DNA from: Spirochaetota bacterium
Lineage (GTDB): Bacteria; Spirochaetota; Spirochaetia; Treponematales; Rectinemataceae
Direction: 5' to 3'
NCBI GenBank assembly: GCA_029265255.1
Contig: JAJUJQ010000016.1
Coordinates: forward strand, 1 to 30,446
Length of the DNA stretch: 30,446 nt
The translations under genes and the position numbers were made by a program. The notes under the pieces were generated by a model. The model saw nothing but the letters and a program-made list of their open reading frames with translations. It did not search any database and was not told the DNA's origin. This document shows, one piece after another, positions 1-7,039 of the stretch (position 1 is its first letter; every line of letters starts with the position of its first letter).

Positions 1-177
1 CATCTCCTTAACCCCCACGCGCACCGCACCAGCACTCTCATGCCGCGCAGCTCACGCGAAGGCTCGAAGAACCTTCCTCTATCCCCTTCCCTGTTTCCTG
101 TGTCACAGATCCCTGCGAGCAGCGCTCCCGCGCTCCCTCGCACGCGCGCTCAAACCTCTTTGTCAGAGCGCTCGATG

Positions 178-240
178 AACCTATCAAACTTATCCACTGT
201 TGTCAAGAGCTTTTTAAATTTTTTTGCACATTTTTTGATG
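178..240 (-). promoter_or_regulatory. Second leftward promoter with A-tract and extended -10
   Basis: On the minus strand a perfect TTGACA (201-206) stands 17 nt from TAGGTT (178-183). The base pairs just before the hexamer read TGA, giving the TGnTA form of an extended -10. Immediately upstream of the -35, 207-240 is a series of A and T tracts, like an UP element. The -10 hexamer itself is weak (3 of 6). Confidence 0.4.
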
Positions 241-319
241 TCAGCCTGTTGCACCTCCCTGCGTGCCAGCGCGAAGGTCAGCCGACATGCAACACGCTAT
301 TGCCCTTGACGCGAAGAGG

Positions 320-348
320 AAAATACAGAATTTGCCGCGCGCTGTCAA
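320..348 (-). promoter_or_regulatory. Candidate sigma70 promoter, leftward
   Basis: On the minus strand a perfect TTGACA (343-348) is separated by 17 nt from TATTTT (320-325, 4 of 6 consensus). It sits just downstream of the stop of the cation transporter gene and points to the left edge. It would give a leader of roughly 300 nt to the off-window gene. Confidence 0.45.
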
Positions 349-379
349 CAGGGTTCAAGAGGATATTGCGGTATTCGAC

Positions 380-1255
380 TCACCGCGCTGTTGTCTTTTC
401 GGGCTCGATATGCACCGTCGCGTCGGCATTCAACTCTTCTTTGATGCCGCGCTCGAGCTTTCTAGTCAAATCGTGCGCGTCGGTAATATTGGCATCGCCA
501 TTCAGCCGCGCGTGGAAGGTCACCTCAAGGTGATCACCGTACCGATGAATGTGAATATGATGAATATCGGTAAGCGCGGGGGTTTCTCGTCGCGCGATTC
601 TCACGATATCCCCCGACAGGCTGTCACTGGCCCTTTCTCCCATGAGCGCGTTGAAGGCATCTTTGGCGATATCGAATGCGGCATACAGAATGAGAAGAGA
701 CACAGCGATACCCAGCGCGCCATCGAGCCACCAGAGAGTCTGGCCCGCCAGTCCGCCCACCACGATGATCAGCGACGCCGCCGCGTCGCTTCGATGATGC
801 CATCCGTCTGCCATGAGCGACCTGCTGCCTGTTTTCCTGCCCGCCCAGATAGAGAATTGGGCCAACGCTTCCTTGACGATAACTGAGACGCTAAAAATGA
901 CCAGCGCCAGCACAGAATAGGTCGCGGAATGCCGAGATATGAGCTGGTTTGCTGAATCCTTGAGAAAGCTCGCCCCTACCACCGCAAGAAGCGTAGCGAT
1001 AATTAGAGCCGCGATGACTTCGGCTCGCCCATGGCCAAATGGATGCTCATGGTCCTTGGGCCGCGAGGAAATCCAGAATCCAAGAATGACGACCAGCGAG
1101 GTAAGCGTATCTGAAAGTGTATGCCACGCGTCTGCCGTCATGGCGATACTGGATGCCTGCCAGCCAGCCCAGAGCTTGAGCGCAAAAAGAATGGTGTTGA
1201 TGATTACGGAAATAAGGCCTTCCGCATAGCCGAGCCTTCGCGATGAGTCCTGCAT
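380..1255 (-). CDS. Cation diffusion facilitator (CDF) metal/proton antiporter
   Basis: Predicted inner-membrane exporter of divalent metals, most likely zinc, in exchange for protons. About 291 residues, the usual CDF length. Several hydrophobic helices in the first 200 residues are followed by a soluble C-terminal dimer domain ending in the family motif VHIEP. The metal site is visible as HxxxD in TM2 (H45, D49) and HxxxD in TM5 (H153, D157), in the same positions as the site of E. coli FieF, except that FieF has Asp at 45. A His/Asp site in both helices is typical of zinc-selective members (family knowledge). The start at 1255 is chosen because GGAGG at 1261-1265 lies 5 nt upstream; an in-frame ATG at 1282 has no such site. 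It is monocistronic, with its own promoter at 1421-1449. Exact metal not proven. Confidence 0.93.
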   Translation of the reverse strand: MQDSSRRLGYAEGLISVIINTILFALKLWAGWQASSIAMTADAWHTLSDTLTSLVVILGFWISSRPKDHEHPFGHGRAEVIAALIIATLLAVVGASFLKDSANQLISRHSATYSVLALVIFSVSVIVKEALAQFSIWAGRKTGSRSLMADGWHHRSDAAASLIIVVGGLAGQTLWWLDGALGIAVSLLILYAAFDIAKDAFNALMGERASDSLSGDIVRIARRETPALTDIHHIHIHRYGDHLEVTFHARLNGDANITDAHDLTRKLERGIKEELNADATVHIEPEKTTAR

Positions 1256-1346
1256 GCCGACCTCCGTACAACGATGAAGCAAGTAGCACGAAAGACGTCA
1301 GCGAGACGCAGATCGGAGCAGTCGTCCATCGTGCTGTTCCGGTCCC

Positions 1347-1362
1347 GCAGGAAGAATCCTGC
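1347..1362 (-). other. Hairpin in the leader of the CDF gene
   Basis: A perfect 6-bp stem, GCAGGA/TCCTGC, with a 4-nt loop lies in the roughly 155-nt untranslated leader between the predicted start of transcription (about 1414) and the start codon at 1255. There is no T-run, so it is not a terminator. I do not recognise a known riboswitch here. Confidence 0.35.
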
Positions 1363-1420
1363 TGCACTGTAGCCCGGCTCCATTCCGACATGCGGAACGG
1401 CCTGATCCTGTTAAAGAGCA

Positions 1421-1449
1421 CTTATACGCCAGCTGGGGATGCGCGTCAA
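1421..1449 (-). promoter_or_regulatory. Promoter of the CDF exporter gene
   Basis: On the minus strand TTGACG (1444-1449) is spaced exactly 17 nt from TATAAG (1421-1426). Both hexamers are 5 of 6 matches to the sigma70 consensus. Transcription would begin near 1414, giving a long leader before the start codon at 1255. Confidence 0.65.
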
Positions 1450-1480
1450 GAGTTACGTACAAATATTTAAAATTTTTGCA

Positions 1481-1538
1481 TGTTTCTATTGACAGAATCA
1501 TTACCCATGCGATACGCTCGATTCTACTTATAGAAACA
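1481..1538. promoter_or_regulatory. Nested inverted repeat over the trpB2 promoter
   Basis: Outer arms TGTTTCTAT (1481-1489) and ATAGAAACA (1530-1538) are perfect complements. Inside them, after a symmetrical 4-nt gap on each side, AGAATC (1494-1499) pairs with GATTCT (1520-1525), leaving a 20-nt centre. The promoter TTGACA (1489-1494), 18 nt, TACGCT (1513-1518) lies inside the repeat, with predicted start of transcription near 1525. This suggests a two-half-site operator rather than an RNA hairpin. A separate 10-bp palindrome GCGATATCGC follows at 1541-1550. Confidence 0.55.
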
Positions 1539-1582
1539 CAGCGATATCGCGTCAAGTCGATGCCGCTGGAAATGGAGGAACC

Positions 1583-2950
1583 ATGCGCGTCAAGGCTATG
1601 CTCGATGAGTCGGAACTGCCAACCAGATGGTACAATCTCGCGGCGGACCTGCCCCATCCCCCGTTGCCCCCTCTCGCTCCCGATGGAACACCGCTCACAC
1701 CGGATATGCTTTCCAGGCTATTCCCCGAGCCCCTCATCGCTCAGGAAGCATCGAATGAGCGGTGGATCAGTATCCCCGATGAAGTACGTACTATTCTCGC
1801 GAGGTGGCGGCCTACACCGCTGATACGTGCCAGAAATCTTGAGCGCGCCTTAGAGACCCCCGCGCGCATCTATTACAAAAACGAAAGCCTCTCGCCTGCG
1901 GGAAGCCATAAACCGAATACCGCCGTACCGCAGGCGTACTATAACCTCCTGGCAGGAACCAAACGGCTGACCACAGAAACCGGCGCCGGCCAGTGGGGTT
2001 CGGCACTTTCTTTTGCCTGTGCCCAGTTCGGGCTTGAGTGCCAAGTATACATGGTACGCTCAAGCTACGATAAAAAACCATATCGAAAAGTAATGATGCA
2101 GACATGGGGCGCGGAGTGCATCCCAAGCCCGAGTACGCGTACAAAGGCTGGTCGGGCAGCCCTCGAAACGGATCCAGACTCTCCCGGCTCGCTTGGCATC
2201 GCCATTTCGGAAGCGGTGGAAGTGGCACTGGAAGACGTCTCTGGTGGCACACGCTACGCGCTCGGAAGTGTCCTAAACCATGTCATGATGCATCAGACCG
2301 TGATAGGACTGGAGGCGCAGCGGCAGCTCGCCATGTTTGGTGAAAAGGAACCTGATATCCTGGTCGCGTGTGTCGGTGGCGGTTCAAATTTCGCCGGTCT
2401 GACATTTCCATTTATAAAGAGAAAAATTGATGGCGCGAACATCGATATTGTACCGGTAGAACCTGCCAGCTGCCCGAGCCTCACCCGTGGTACCTTTGCC
2501 TATGACTTCGGCGATTCAGCGGGGATGACGCCGCTTCTGGCCATGCACACCCTTGGCCATGGATTTATTCCTTCTCCAAGCCACGCGGGCGGATTGCGAT
2601 ATCATGGAATGGCGCCGCTCGTATCCGAGGCAGCGCGCCAGCACCTGCTGCGGCCAGTGGCACTGGCACAGGAAGAATGCTTTGCGGCCGCCGTGCTGTT
2701 CGCGCGTACGGAAGGCATTATTGTCGCGCCGGAAACAAGCCATGCCGTGGCGCAAGTGGTGAGGGAAGCAAAGCTGGCCCGCCAGGAAAAGAAGGACAAG
2801 GTCATTCTGTTCGGACTATCAGGACATGGGCTGTTGGACCTGCAGGGATACGCGGATTATTTCTCAGGAAAGATCAAGGACCACAGCCTGTCAGACGAGG
2901 AACTTGCGAGGTCGCTTGCTGGGCTGCCAGAAATTCAGGTCAGCCTTTGA
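1583..2950 (+). CDS. trpB: Tryptophan synthase beta-like protein, TrpB2 type
   Basis: PLP enzyme predicted to condense indole and serine to tryptophan. At 455 residues it is longer than classical TrpB (about 400) and has the N-terminal extension of the TrpB2/TrpB-related subfamily. The PLP lysine is K110 in GSHKPN, followed by the [11 protein letters not shown] segment (131-141) and a glycine-rich phosphate loop CVGGGSN around 263-269; near the C-terminus is [14 protein letters not shown] at 1574-1578 sets the start, 4 nt before ATG. No trpA or other trp gene is nearby, so it stands alone, as TrpB2 genes often do; it may act as an indole-salvage or serine-using enzyme. Its last 11 nt overlap the end of the convergent permease gene. 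Confidence 0.92.
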   Translation: MRVKAMLDESELPTRWYNLAADLPHPPLPPLAPDGTPLTPDMLSRLFPEPLIAQEASNERWISIPDEVRTILARWRPTPLIRARNLERALETPARIYYKNESLSPAGSHKPNTAVPQAYYNLLAGTKRLTTETGAGQWGSALSFACAQFGLECQVYMVRSSYDKKPYRKVMMQTWGAECIPSPSTRTKAGRAALETDPDSPGSLGIAISEAVEVALEDVSGGTRYALGSVLNHVMMHQTVIGLEAQRQLAMFGEKEPDILVACVGGGSNFAGLTFPFIKRKIDGANIDIVPVEPASCPSLTRGTFAYDFGDSAGMTPLLAMHTLGHGFIPSPSHAGGLRYHGMAPLVSEAARQHLLRPVALAQEECFAAAVLFARTEGIIVAPETSHAVAQVVREAKLARQEKKDKVILFGLSGHGLLDLQGYADYFSGKIKDHSLSDEELARSLAGLPEIQVSL

Positions 2951-3755
2951 CCGCTCCCATCGTGAGGCCTTTAACGACATATTTCTGGAACACCATGGTC
3001 AGGATGATGGCTGGCGCCATAATCGCGACTGCGGCAGCCATCACCGCTCCCCAGTCAACTTCCGCGTAGGACACGAAATTGTAGATGGCGATGGGCAGGG
3101 TACGCGTTTTTTCCATGCTCAACACCTGCGAGAACATGAAATTATTCCATGAAAAGATAAAGGAGAGCGTGACCGAGGTAACGATACCCGGCCCCGCGAT
3201 AGGCAGCACAATGGCAAGAAAGGCGTGCTGACGGGTCGCGCCGTCGACCATGGCTGATTCTTCCATTTCTATGGGAATGGTCTCGAAATAGCTTGCCATG
3301 ATCCACACGATGATGGGAAGCGTAATCAGCATATGAGAAAGAATGAGCGCGACATAGCTGTCCATCAGATTGAGCCGCGAGAAAATGATGTACCATGGCA
3401 TAAGAAAGGAAATGCCTGGCATAAGGCGCGCGATGAGGATAAAGATCGAAAGGCGTCGCTGCTGAAACCGCGCGATCGAATAGGCAGCTGGCAGCCCCAT
3501 CAGGAGCGACAGCCCAACCGCTGAAGTGCCGATAACCGCAGAATTGATAAAATATTTGAGAAAATTCTGTTCTCTGAAGACCCGTTCGTAATTCTGCAGC
3601 GTAGGGCTGAAGATCAGTCGCGGTGGCCAGGCGACGATGTCGACCTGCGTCTTGAGCGAAGACGCGAGCATCCAGAGGAAGGGGAACATGACCGGTACGA
3701 CAACCAGCACGACCACGAGGCCGAACAGTATCTTTTTCAAAATCGAATGACGCAT
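2940..3755 (-). CDS. Carbohydrate ABC transporter permease, MalG type
   Basis: Inner-membrane subunit of a CUT1-type sugar importer. 271 residues with about six hydrophobic segments, starting with a helix at about 9-31. The cytoplasmic EAA loop that docks the ATPase is visible at roughly 160-190, containing [10 protein letters not shown] and ending in the LPIAGPG segment. The start at 3755 has GGAGA 8 nt upstream; only 12 nt separate it from the stop of the partner permease, so the two are cotranscribed. It is the last gene of the operon. Its stop overlaps the end of the trpB2 gene tail to tail, without a terminator in between. Substrate cannot be read from the sequence. Confidence 0.93.
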   Translation of the reverse strand: MRHSILKKILFGLVVVLVVVPVMFPFLWMLASSLKTQVDIVAWPPRLIFSPTLQNYERVFREQNFLKYFINSAVIGTSAVGLSLLMGLPAAYSIARFQQRRLSIFILIARLMPGISFLMPWYIIFSRLNLMDSYVALILSHMLITLPIIVWIMASYFETIPIEMEESAMVDGATRQHAFLAIVLPIAGPGIVTSVTLSFIFSWNNFMFSQVLSMEKTRTLPIAIYNFVSYAEVDWGAVMAAAVAIMAPAIILTMVFQKYVVKGLTMGAVKG

Positions 3756-3767
3756 ACCGGAAGTCTC

Positions 3768-4664
3768 CTAGAGTTCGAGCGATTTGCGCAACCGGACAAT
3801 CACCAGGCTCATCATGAGCACCAGCAAAAAGAGGAAGACGAGTATGACGGATGCCTGACCCATCCTGAAATATTCGAAGCTGTACTTGAACGCCATCACA
3901 TTCATCGTTTCAGAGGCATACCCCGGACCGCCTCCCGTCATCGCGTAGATGATGTCGAAGGTCTTTAACGCGTCGATAGAACGCAAGATCAGCGCGGTCA
4001 GGAGCGTTGGAGTCACCATGGGCAGGGTAATGCGCCAGAAAATCTGCCACTCGGTTGCCCCATCGACCCGCGCCGACTCGTAGGGTTCGCTTGAAAGGCT
4101 GGCGAGTCCGGCAAGAAGAATGAGCGTAATCATGGGTGTCCACTGCCAGATATCGACCAGCGCGAGCGAAGGAATGACGGTTTGCGCCGAACCGGTCCAA
4201 GCCATCCGCGGCAGGCCAAAGCGGGTCAGGATAAAATTCGCGAGCCCGATGGTCGGATCATAGAATAAATTAAAGACAATACCGATAGCGACCGGTGTCG
4301 CAACCAGCGGCAATAGCAGTATGAGCTTGACCAGCCCCTTGGTTCTGAACTCCCGGTTGAGAATGAGTGCGATGATCATGCCCATGACAGTCTCGACCGA
4401 AACAGCCAGAAGAGTAAAGGAAAAGGTTCTCCCGAGGGCCGCGATAAAGCGCGGTTCTCTCAGGATTCTCTGGTAAGACCTCAAGAGGACAATAGTGAGC
4501 GGCTGGCCGGAGGTCAGGTTCCAATTGGTAAAACTCAGAAAGAAGGTATACAGCACTGGGAACAGCATCATGACCACCACAAAGGTGACCGCCGGCAGAG
4601 GGAATAAAATCCTCAGATTCTTCTCTATGTAATGCCCAATCCCATGCGGCGTGCTCCTTTCCAT
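3768..4664 (-). CDS. Carbohydrate ABC transporter permease, MalF type
   Basis: Second inner-membrane subunit of the same CUT1-type importer, 298 residues, with six predicted membrane helices beginning at about 19-43. The EAA loop lies at about 193-219 (EPYESARVDGAT, then ITLPMVTP). Start: ATG at 4664 is preferred to the in-frame ATG at 4670 because GGAGG (4672-4676) is 7 nt from the first and only 1 nt from the second. It lies between the binding-protein gene (42-nt gap) and the MalG-type gene (12-nt gap). No ATP-binding subunit is encoded in this window, so a shared MsmX/UgpC-like ATPase elsewhere is likely (inference from how many CUT1 operons work). Confidence 0.92.
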   Translation of the reverse strand: MERSTPHGIGHYIEKNLRILFPLPAVTFVVVMMLFPVLYTFFLSFTNWNLTSGQPLTIVLLRSYQRILREPRFIAALGRTFSFTLLAVSVETVMGMIIALILNREFRTKGLVKLILLLPLVATPVAIGIVFNLFYDPTIGLANFILTRFGLPRMAWTGSAQTVIPSLALVDIWQWTPMITLILLAGLASLSSEPYESARVDGATEWQIFWRITLPMVTPTLLTALILRSIDALKTFDIIYAMTGGGPGYASETMNVMAFKYSFEYFRMGQASVILVFLFLLVLMMSLVIVRLRKSLEL

Positions 4665-4706
4665 CCCCATTCCTCCTTCCAGTCGCTCTTATCCGGTCAC
4701 CGCAGA

Positions 4707-5957
4707 TCAGTAGACTCCGTATTCACCGGTATCCATCAAGAGATCATTGACAGCAGCTGCCTTTTCCTTCGCGAGGGCTTCCAGTCGCGGGGATGCTCCG
4801 GCGCTATTGATGGATTCGATGATGACCTCGCCGATGAGGTCACGAGCCTCTCCAACCGCGCTCATGTAGGGGCGGTCATAGGGGAAGCCATTTTTAGAGG
4901 CATAATCCCGGGTGGTGATGAGACCGGGATGTACTTTGCTCTTGACCTCGGGATCCAGCCATACCGAGTTGCGTGCCATGGTGATATTCGCGAGCAGACC
5001 ACGGCGCGCCAGATCCTTGGAAGTCGCCCACTTGATGAAGTCCATGGCGAGGGCTTTGTTCTTAGACTGCTTGGCCACCGCCATGCCCCAGGAAACGACG
5101 ATAAAGGGAGTATTGCCCTTCGGACCGGCAGGGAGATTCGCGATGCCGACATTTTCGGCCGGTACCTGGCTCTTGGTGGGGTCGACAATCTGTCCATAGA
5201 ACACGCTCGCGTCGGTCCACATAGCGATCTTGCCAGCTTGGAAGAGCGGCATGATGTTTTCCCACGACATATTGGTTACGCCCTTGGGACCATAATTCGC
5301 CAGCATCTTTCCATAGAATTTGATGGCATCCAGCGCTTCCTTGCTGTCGAACACAGCCTTGCCCTTGTCGAGATAGCGGCCGCCGAAATTGTAGATGTAG
5401 CTAGACAGCTGGGTAACCGCCGCCGCCCCTCTACCACGGGACGCAAATCCAGCGATATCTGCGGAATTGAGCTTCTTCGCCGCTGCTTCAAGCTCCTCAA
5501 AGGTTTTCGGAATCGCGATGCCAGCCTTGTTGAAAAGATCGACGCGATAGTACAGCACCTGCCATTCAGTCACCAGCGGTACCAGGTAGGCCTTGCTGCC
5601 GAACATAGCCACATCCATGGCGTTCTTCGGATAATCCGAGAAGTCATAATCAGCCAGCGGCTCGTACCATCCGTTCTTGTAGAACATCTTGCCCTCCTGC
5701 AGCGGGCGCGTCATGAATACGTCCACGGTGGAGGAACGGGTGGCGAATTCCGTTGTCAGCTTGGTTGTCAGCTGGCTTTCCTGAAGGCTTTCCACATTGA
5801 CTTTGACTCCGGTCGCCTTTTCATACTCGGGAATCGCGGTTTTGAGCAGGTCTCCATAGGGATGGTTGGCCAGCAGCACTCTGATTTCCTTCTGCTGCGC
5901 TCCCGCGACAAACAGAGCCGCGAGCACGAGAAAGGCAAGCACAATTCTACGTTTCAT
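4707..5957 (-). CDS. Extracellular sugar-binding protein of ABC importer (family 1)
   Basis: Periplasmic solute-binding protein that should deliver a sugar or sugar oligomer to the two permeases downstream. 416 residues. The N-terminus is a Sec signal peptide: two arginines, a hydrophobic core, then AGA before QQ as the likely cleavage site near residue 20. There is no lipobox cysteine, so it is soluble in a periplasm, which argues for a diderm host. The body has the look of SBP family 1 (MalE/UgpB-like), including an IMPLFQAGKIAMW segment typical of the hinge region. The start at 5957 is fixed by GGAGG 5 nt upstream and by the signal peptide; an upstream in-frame ATG at 6041 would bury it. 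First gene of the operon, divergent from the RpiR regulator. Confidence 0.93.
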   Translation of the reverse strand: MKRRIVLAFLVLAALFVAGAQQKEIRVLLANHPYGDLLKTAIPEYEKATGVKVNVESLQESQLTTKLTTEFATRSSTVDVFMTRPLQEGKMFYKNGWYEPLADYDFSDYPKNAMDVAMFGSKAYLVPLVTEWQVLYYRVDLFNKAGIAIPKTFEELEAAAKKLNSADIAGFASRGRGAAAVTQLSSYIYNFGGRYLDKGKAVFDSKEALDAIKFYGKMLANYGPKGVTNMSWENIMPLFQAGKIAMWTDASVFYGQIVDPTKSQVPAENVGIANLPAGPKGNTPFIVVSWGMAVAKQSKNKALAMDFIKWATSKDLARRGLLANITMARNSVWLDPEVKSKVHPGLITTRDYASKNGFPYDRPYMSAVGEARDLIGEVIIESINSAGASPRLEALAKEKAAAVNDLLMDTGEYGVY

Positions 5958-6029
5958 CAGTACCTCCTTGATCGAACATGGGACACGACATGCCTCTGCG
6001 ACACCATGTGCAGAAATCGGTCCAGGTAC

Positions 6030-6059
6030 ATAATCGTGCATTCAGACCCTTGTCGTCAA
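6030..6059 (-). promoter_or_regulatory. Candidate promoter of the sugar ABC operon
   Basis: On the minus strand TTGACG (6054-6059) and GATTAT (6030-6035) are 18 nt apart. Transcription would start near 6024, giving a leader of about 67 nt before the binding-protein gene. Confidence 0.45.
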
Positions 6060-6087
6060 GAAGTGAAAGTTTTTTTTTCGCATTTGA

Positions 6088-6105
6088 GTGAAAATTGTCA
6101 TTCAC
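6088..6105. promoter_or_regulatory. Candidate RpiR operator
   Basis: GTGAA (6088-6092) and TTCAC (6101-6105) form a perfect 5-bp inverted repeat with an 8-nt centre, in the divergent gap between the ABC operon and the RpiR gene. A further GTGAAA half-site lies upstream at 6063-6068. RpiR regulators usually bind such dyads next to their own gene; assignment is by position only. Confidence 0.35.
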
Positions 6106-6154
6106 CCCTGTACCGAAAGGAGGTTTTTTTGCTACTATTGGAAAGAGGCAGTCT

Positions 6155-7006
6155 ATGTCCGAAGCGACCCCTTCCCAGTGTCTCTATCTCATCCACACGA
6201 TGCGCGAGCACTTCAGCGAACGGGAACAGCGTATCGCGGAATATATCCTGTCCGACCCTGCCAAGGCCGTTCACCCAAGTATCGAAGAGCTGGCGGAATC
6301 CATCGGTGTTTCTGTCTCGACCCTCGTCAGATTCGTAAAAAAGCTCGGCTTCAAGGGGTATCAGCAATTCAGGATTTCTCTTGCGTCGGAAGCCCTGGCC
6401 CCTGAAACCAGAATCTACGAAACGACAGTAGATAGAGATGACGATCCAGTCCAAATCGCCTTTGGCGCTGCGGGAAGAGCGCTCGAGGCTACCGCATCCA
6501 TACTCGATCGGCGGTCGCTCTCCGAACTCGCGGATCTCATCATCGCGCGGGGCTGCCTCCATGTATTCGGGCTCGGCGGTTCGGCGATTGTCGCGAAGGA
6601 CGCCATCCATAAACTTATTCGAACTGGCATACACTGCATCGGCGCGGAAGACTATCACATGCAGCTCATGCTTTCCTCGCAGATGAAGGACAAGGATATC
6701 GCACTGGTCATTTCGCACACCGGAGTCAACAGGGACGCGCTGCGGATTGCCGATACGGTGCGGGCCGTGGGCGCGCATCTCTGCGTCATCACATCGTATC
6801 CACGGTCAATGCTCGCGCGTATGGCAGACCGTCTCTTTCTTTCGGCCTCTTCCCCTGGTTCATTCATATCTGAGGCTTTTAGCGCTAGGATCGCGCAGCT
6901 GGCGCTCATCGATGCCCTCTATATTACCATCATGGAAAAACTGGGATCAGAAGGTGTGTCACGGGTTGAGCAAATGCGAGCGGTCATCGCGAAGCGCCGC
7001 ATGTAA
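6155..7006 (+). CDS. RpiR-family transcriptional regulator (HTH plus SIS domain)
   Basis: Sugar-phosphate-responsive DNA-binding regulator of 283 residues. The N-terminal HTH_6 domain covers about residues 1-77, with the helix-turn-helix near 43-66 (IEELAESIGVSVSTLVRFVK). The C-terminal SIS domain, which binds a phosphosugar, covers about 105-245 and shows GLGGSAIVAKDA and the SHTGVNRDAL segment. ATG at 6155 has AGAGG 6 nt upstream. The frame stays open upstream to a TTG at 6095 but that part does not resemble the family. It heads an operon with 6PGDH (33-nt gap) and faces the sugar ABC operon, so it most likely controls both, sensing a phosphorylated intermediate of the imported sugar (inference). 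Confidence 0.92.
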   Translation: MSEATPSQCLYLIHTMREHFSEREQRIAEYILSDPAKAVHPSIEELAESIGVSVSTLVRFVKKLGFKGYQQFRISLASEALAPETRIYETTVDRDDDPVQIAFGAAGRALEATASILDRRSLSELADLIIARGCLHVFGLGGSAIVAKDAIHKLIRTGIHCIGAEDYHMQLMLSSQMKDKDIALVISHTGVNRDALRIADTVRAVGAHLCVITSYPRSMLARMADRLFLSASSPGSFISEAFSARIAQLALIDALYITIMEKLGSEGVSRVEQMRAVIAKRRM

Positions 7007-7039
7007 AAGAAATATCAAAGTCATCAAGGAGGATTGACG

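Larger units (their letters stand above)
1..379. other. Gene-free left edge with leftward promoters
   Basis: No convincing coding frame is seen. On the minus strand the stretch holds two promoter-like sites (listed separately), an A/T-rich run at 207-240, and an AAGGAG Shine-Dalgarno-like motif at 4-9 reading leftwards. A gene on the minus strand therefore probably starts just outside the window, since the ATG at 1-3 lies directly against the motif with no spacer. A 7-bp inverted repeat (TGTTGCA at about 249-255 and TGCAACA at about 291-297) could fold in the leader. What the off-window gene is cannot be told. Confidence 0.5.

Noticed and set aside
190..198. DnaA-box-like TTATCCACT
   Set aside because: One imperfect copy only, with no cluster, no AT-rich unwinding element and no dnaA or dnaN nearby, so no origin is claimed.
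6069..6078. T-run between the ABC operon and rpiR as a terminator
   Set aside because: There is no GC-rich stem before it and both flanking genes point away from it.
6095..6154. TTG at 6095 as the start of the RpiR gene
   Set aside because: The extra 20 residues are translated from the leader and its T-run, and the ATG at 6155 has its own ribosome binding site and gives normal family length.
4632..6338. Very long open frame (568 codons) on the plus strand across the binding-protein gene and into rpiR
   Set aside because: It is antisense to a clear SBP with signal peptide and ribosome binding site; long antisense frames are common with this GC-rich codon use, and the translation shows no family features.
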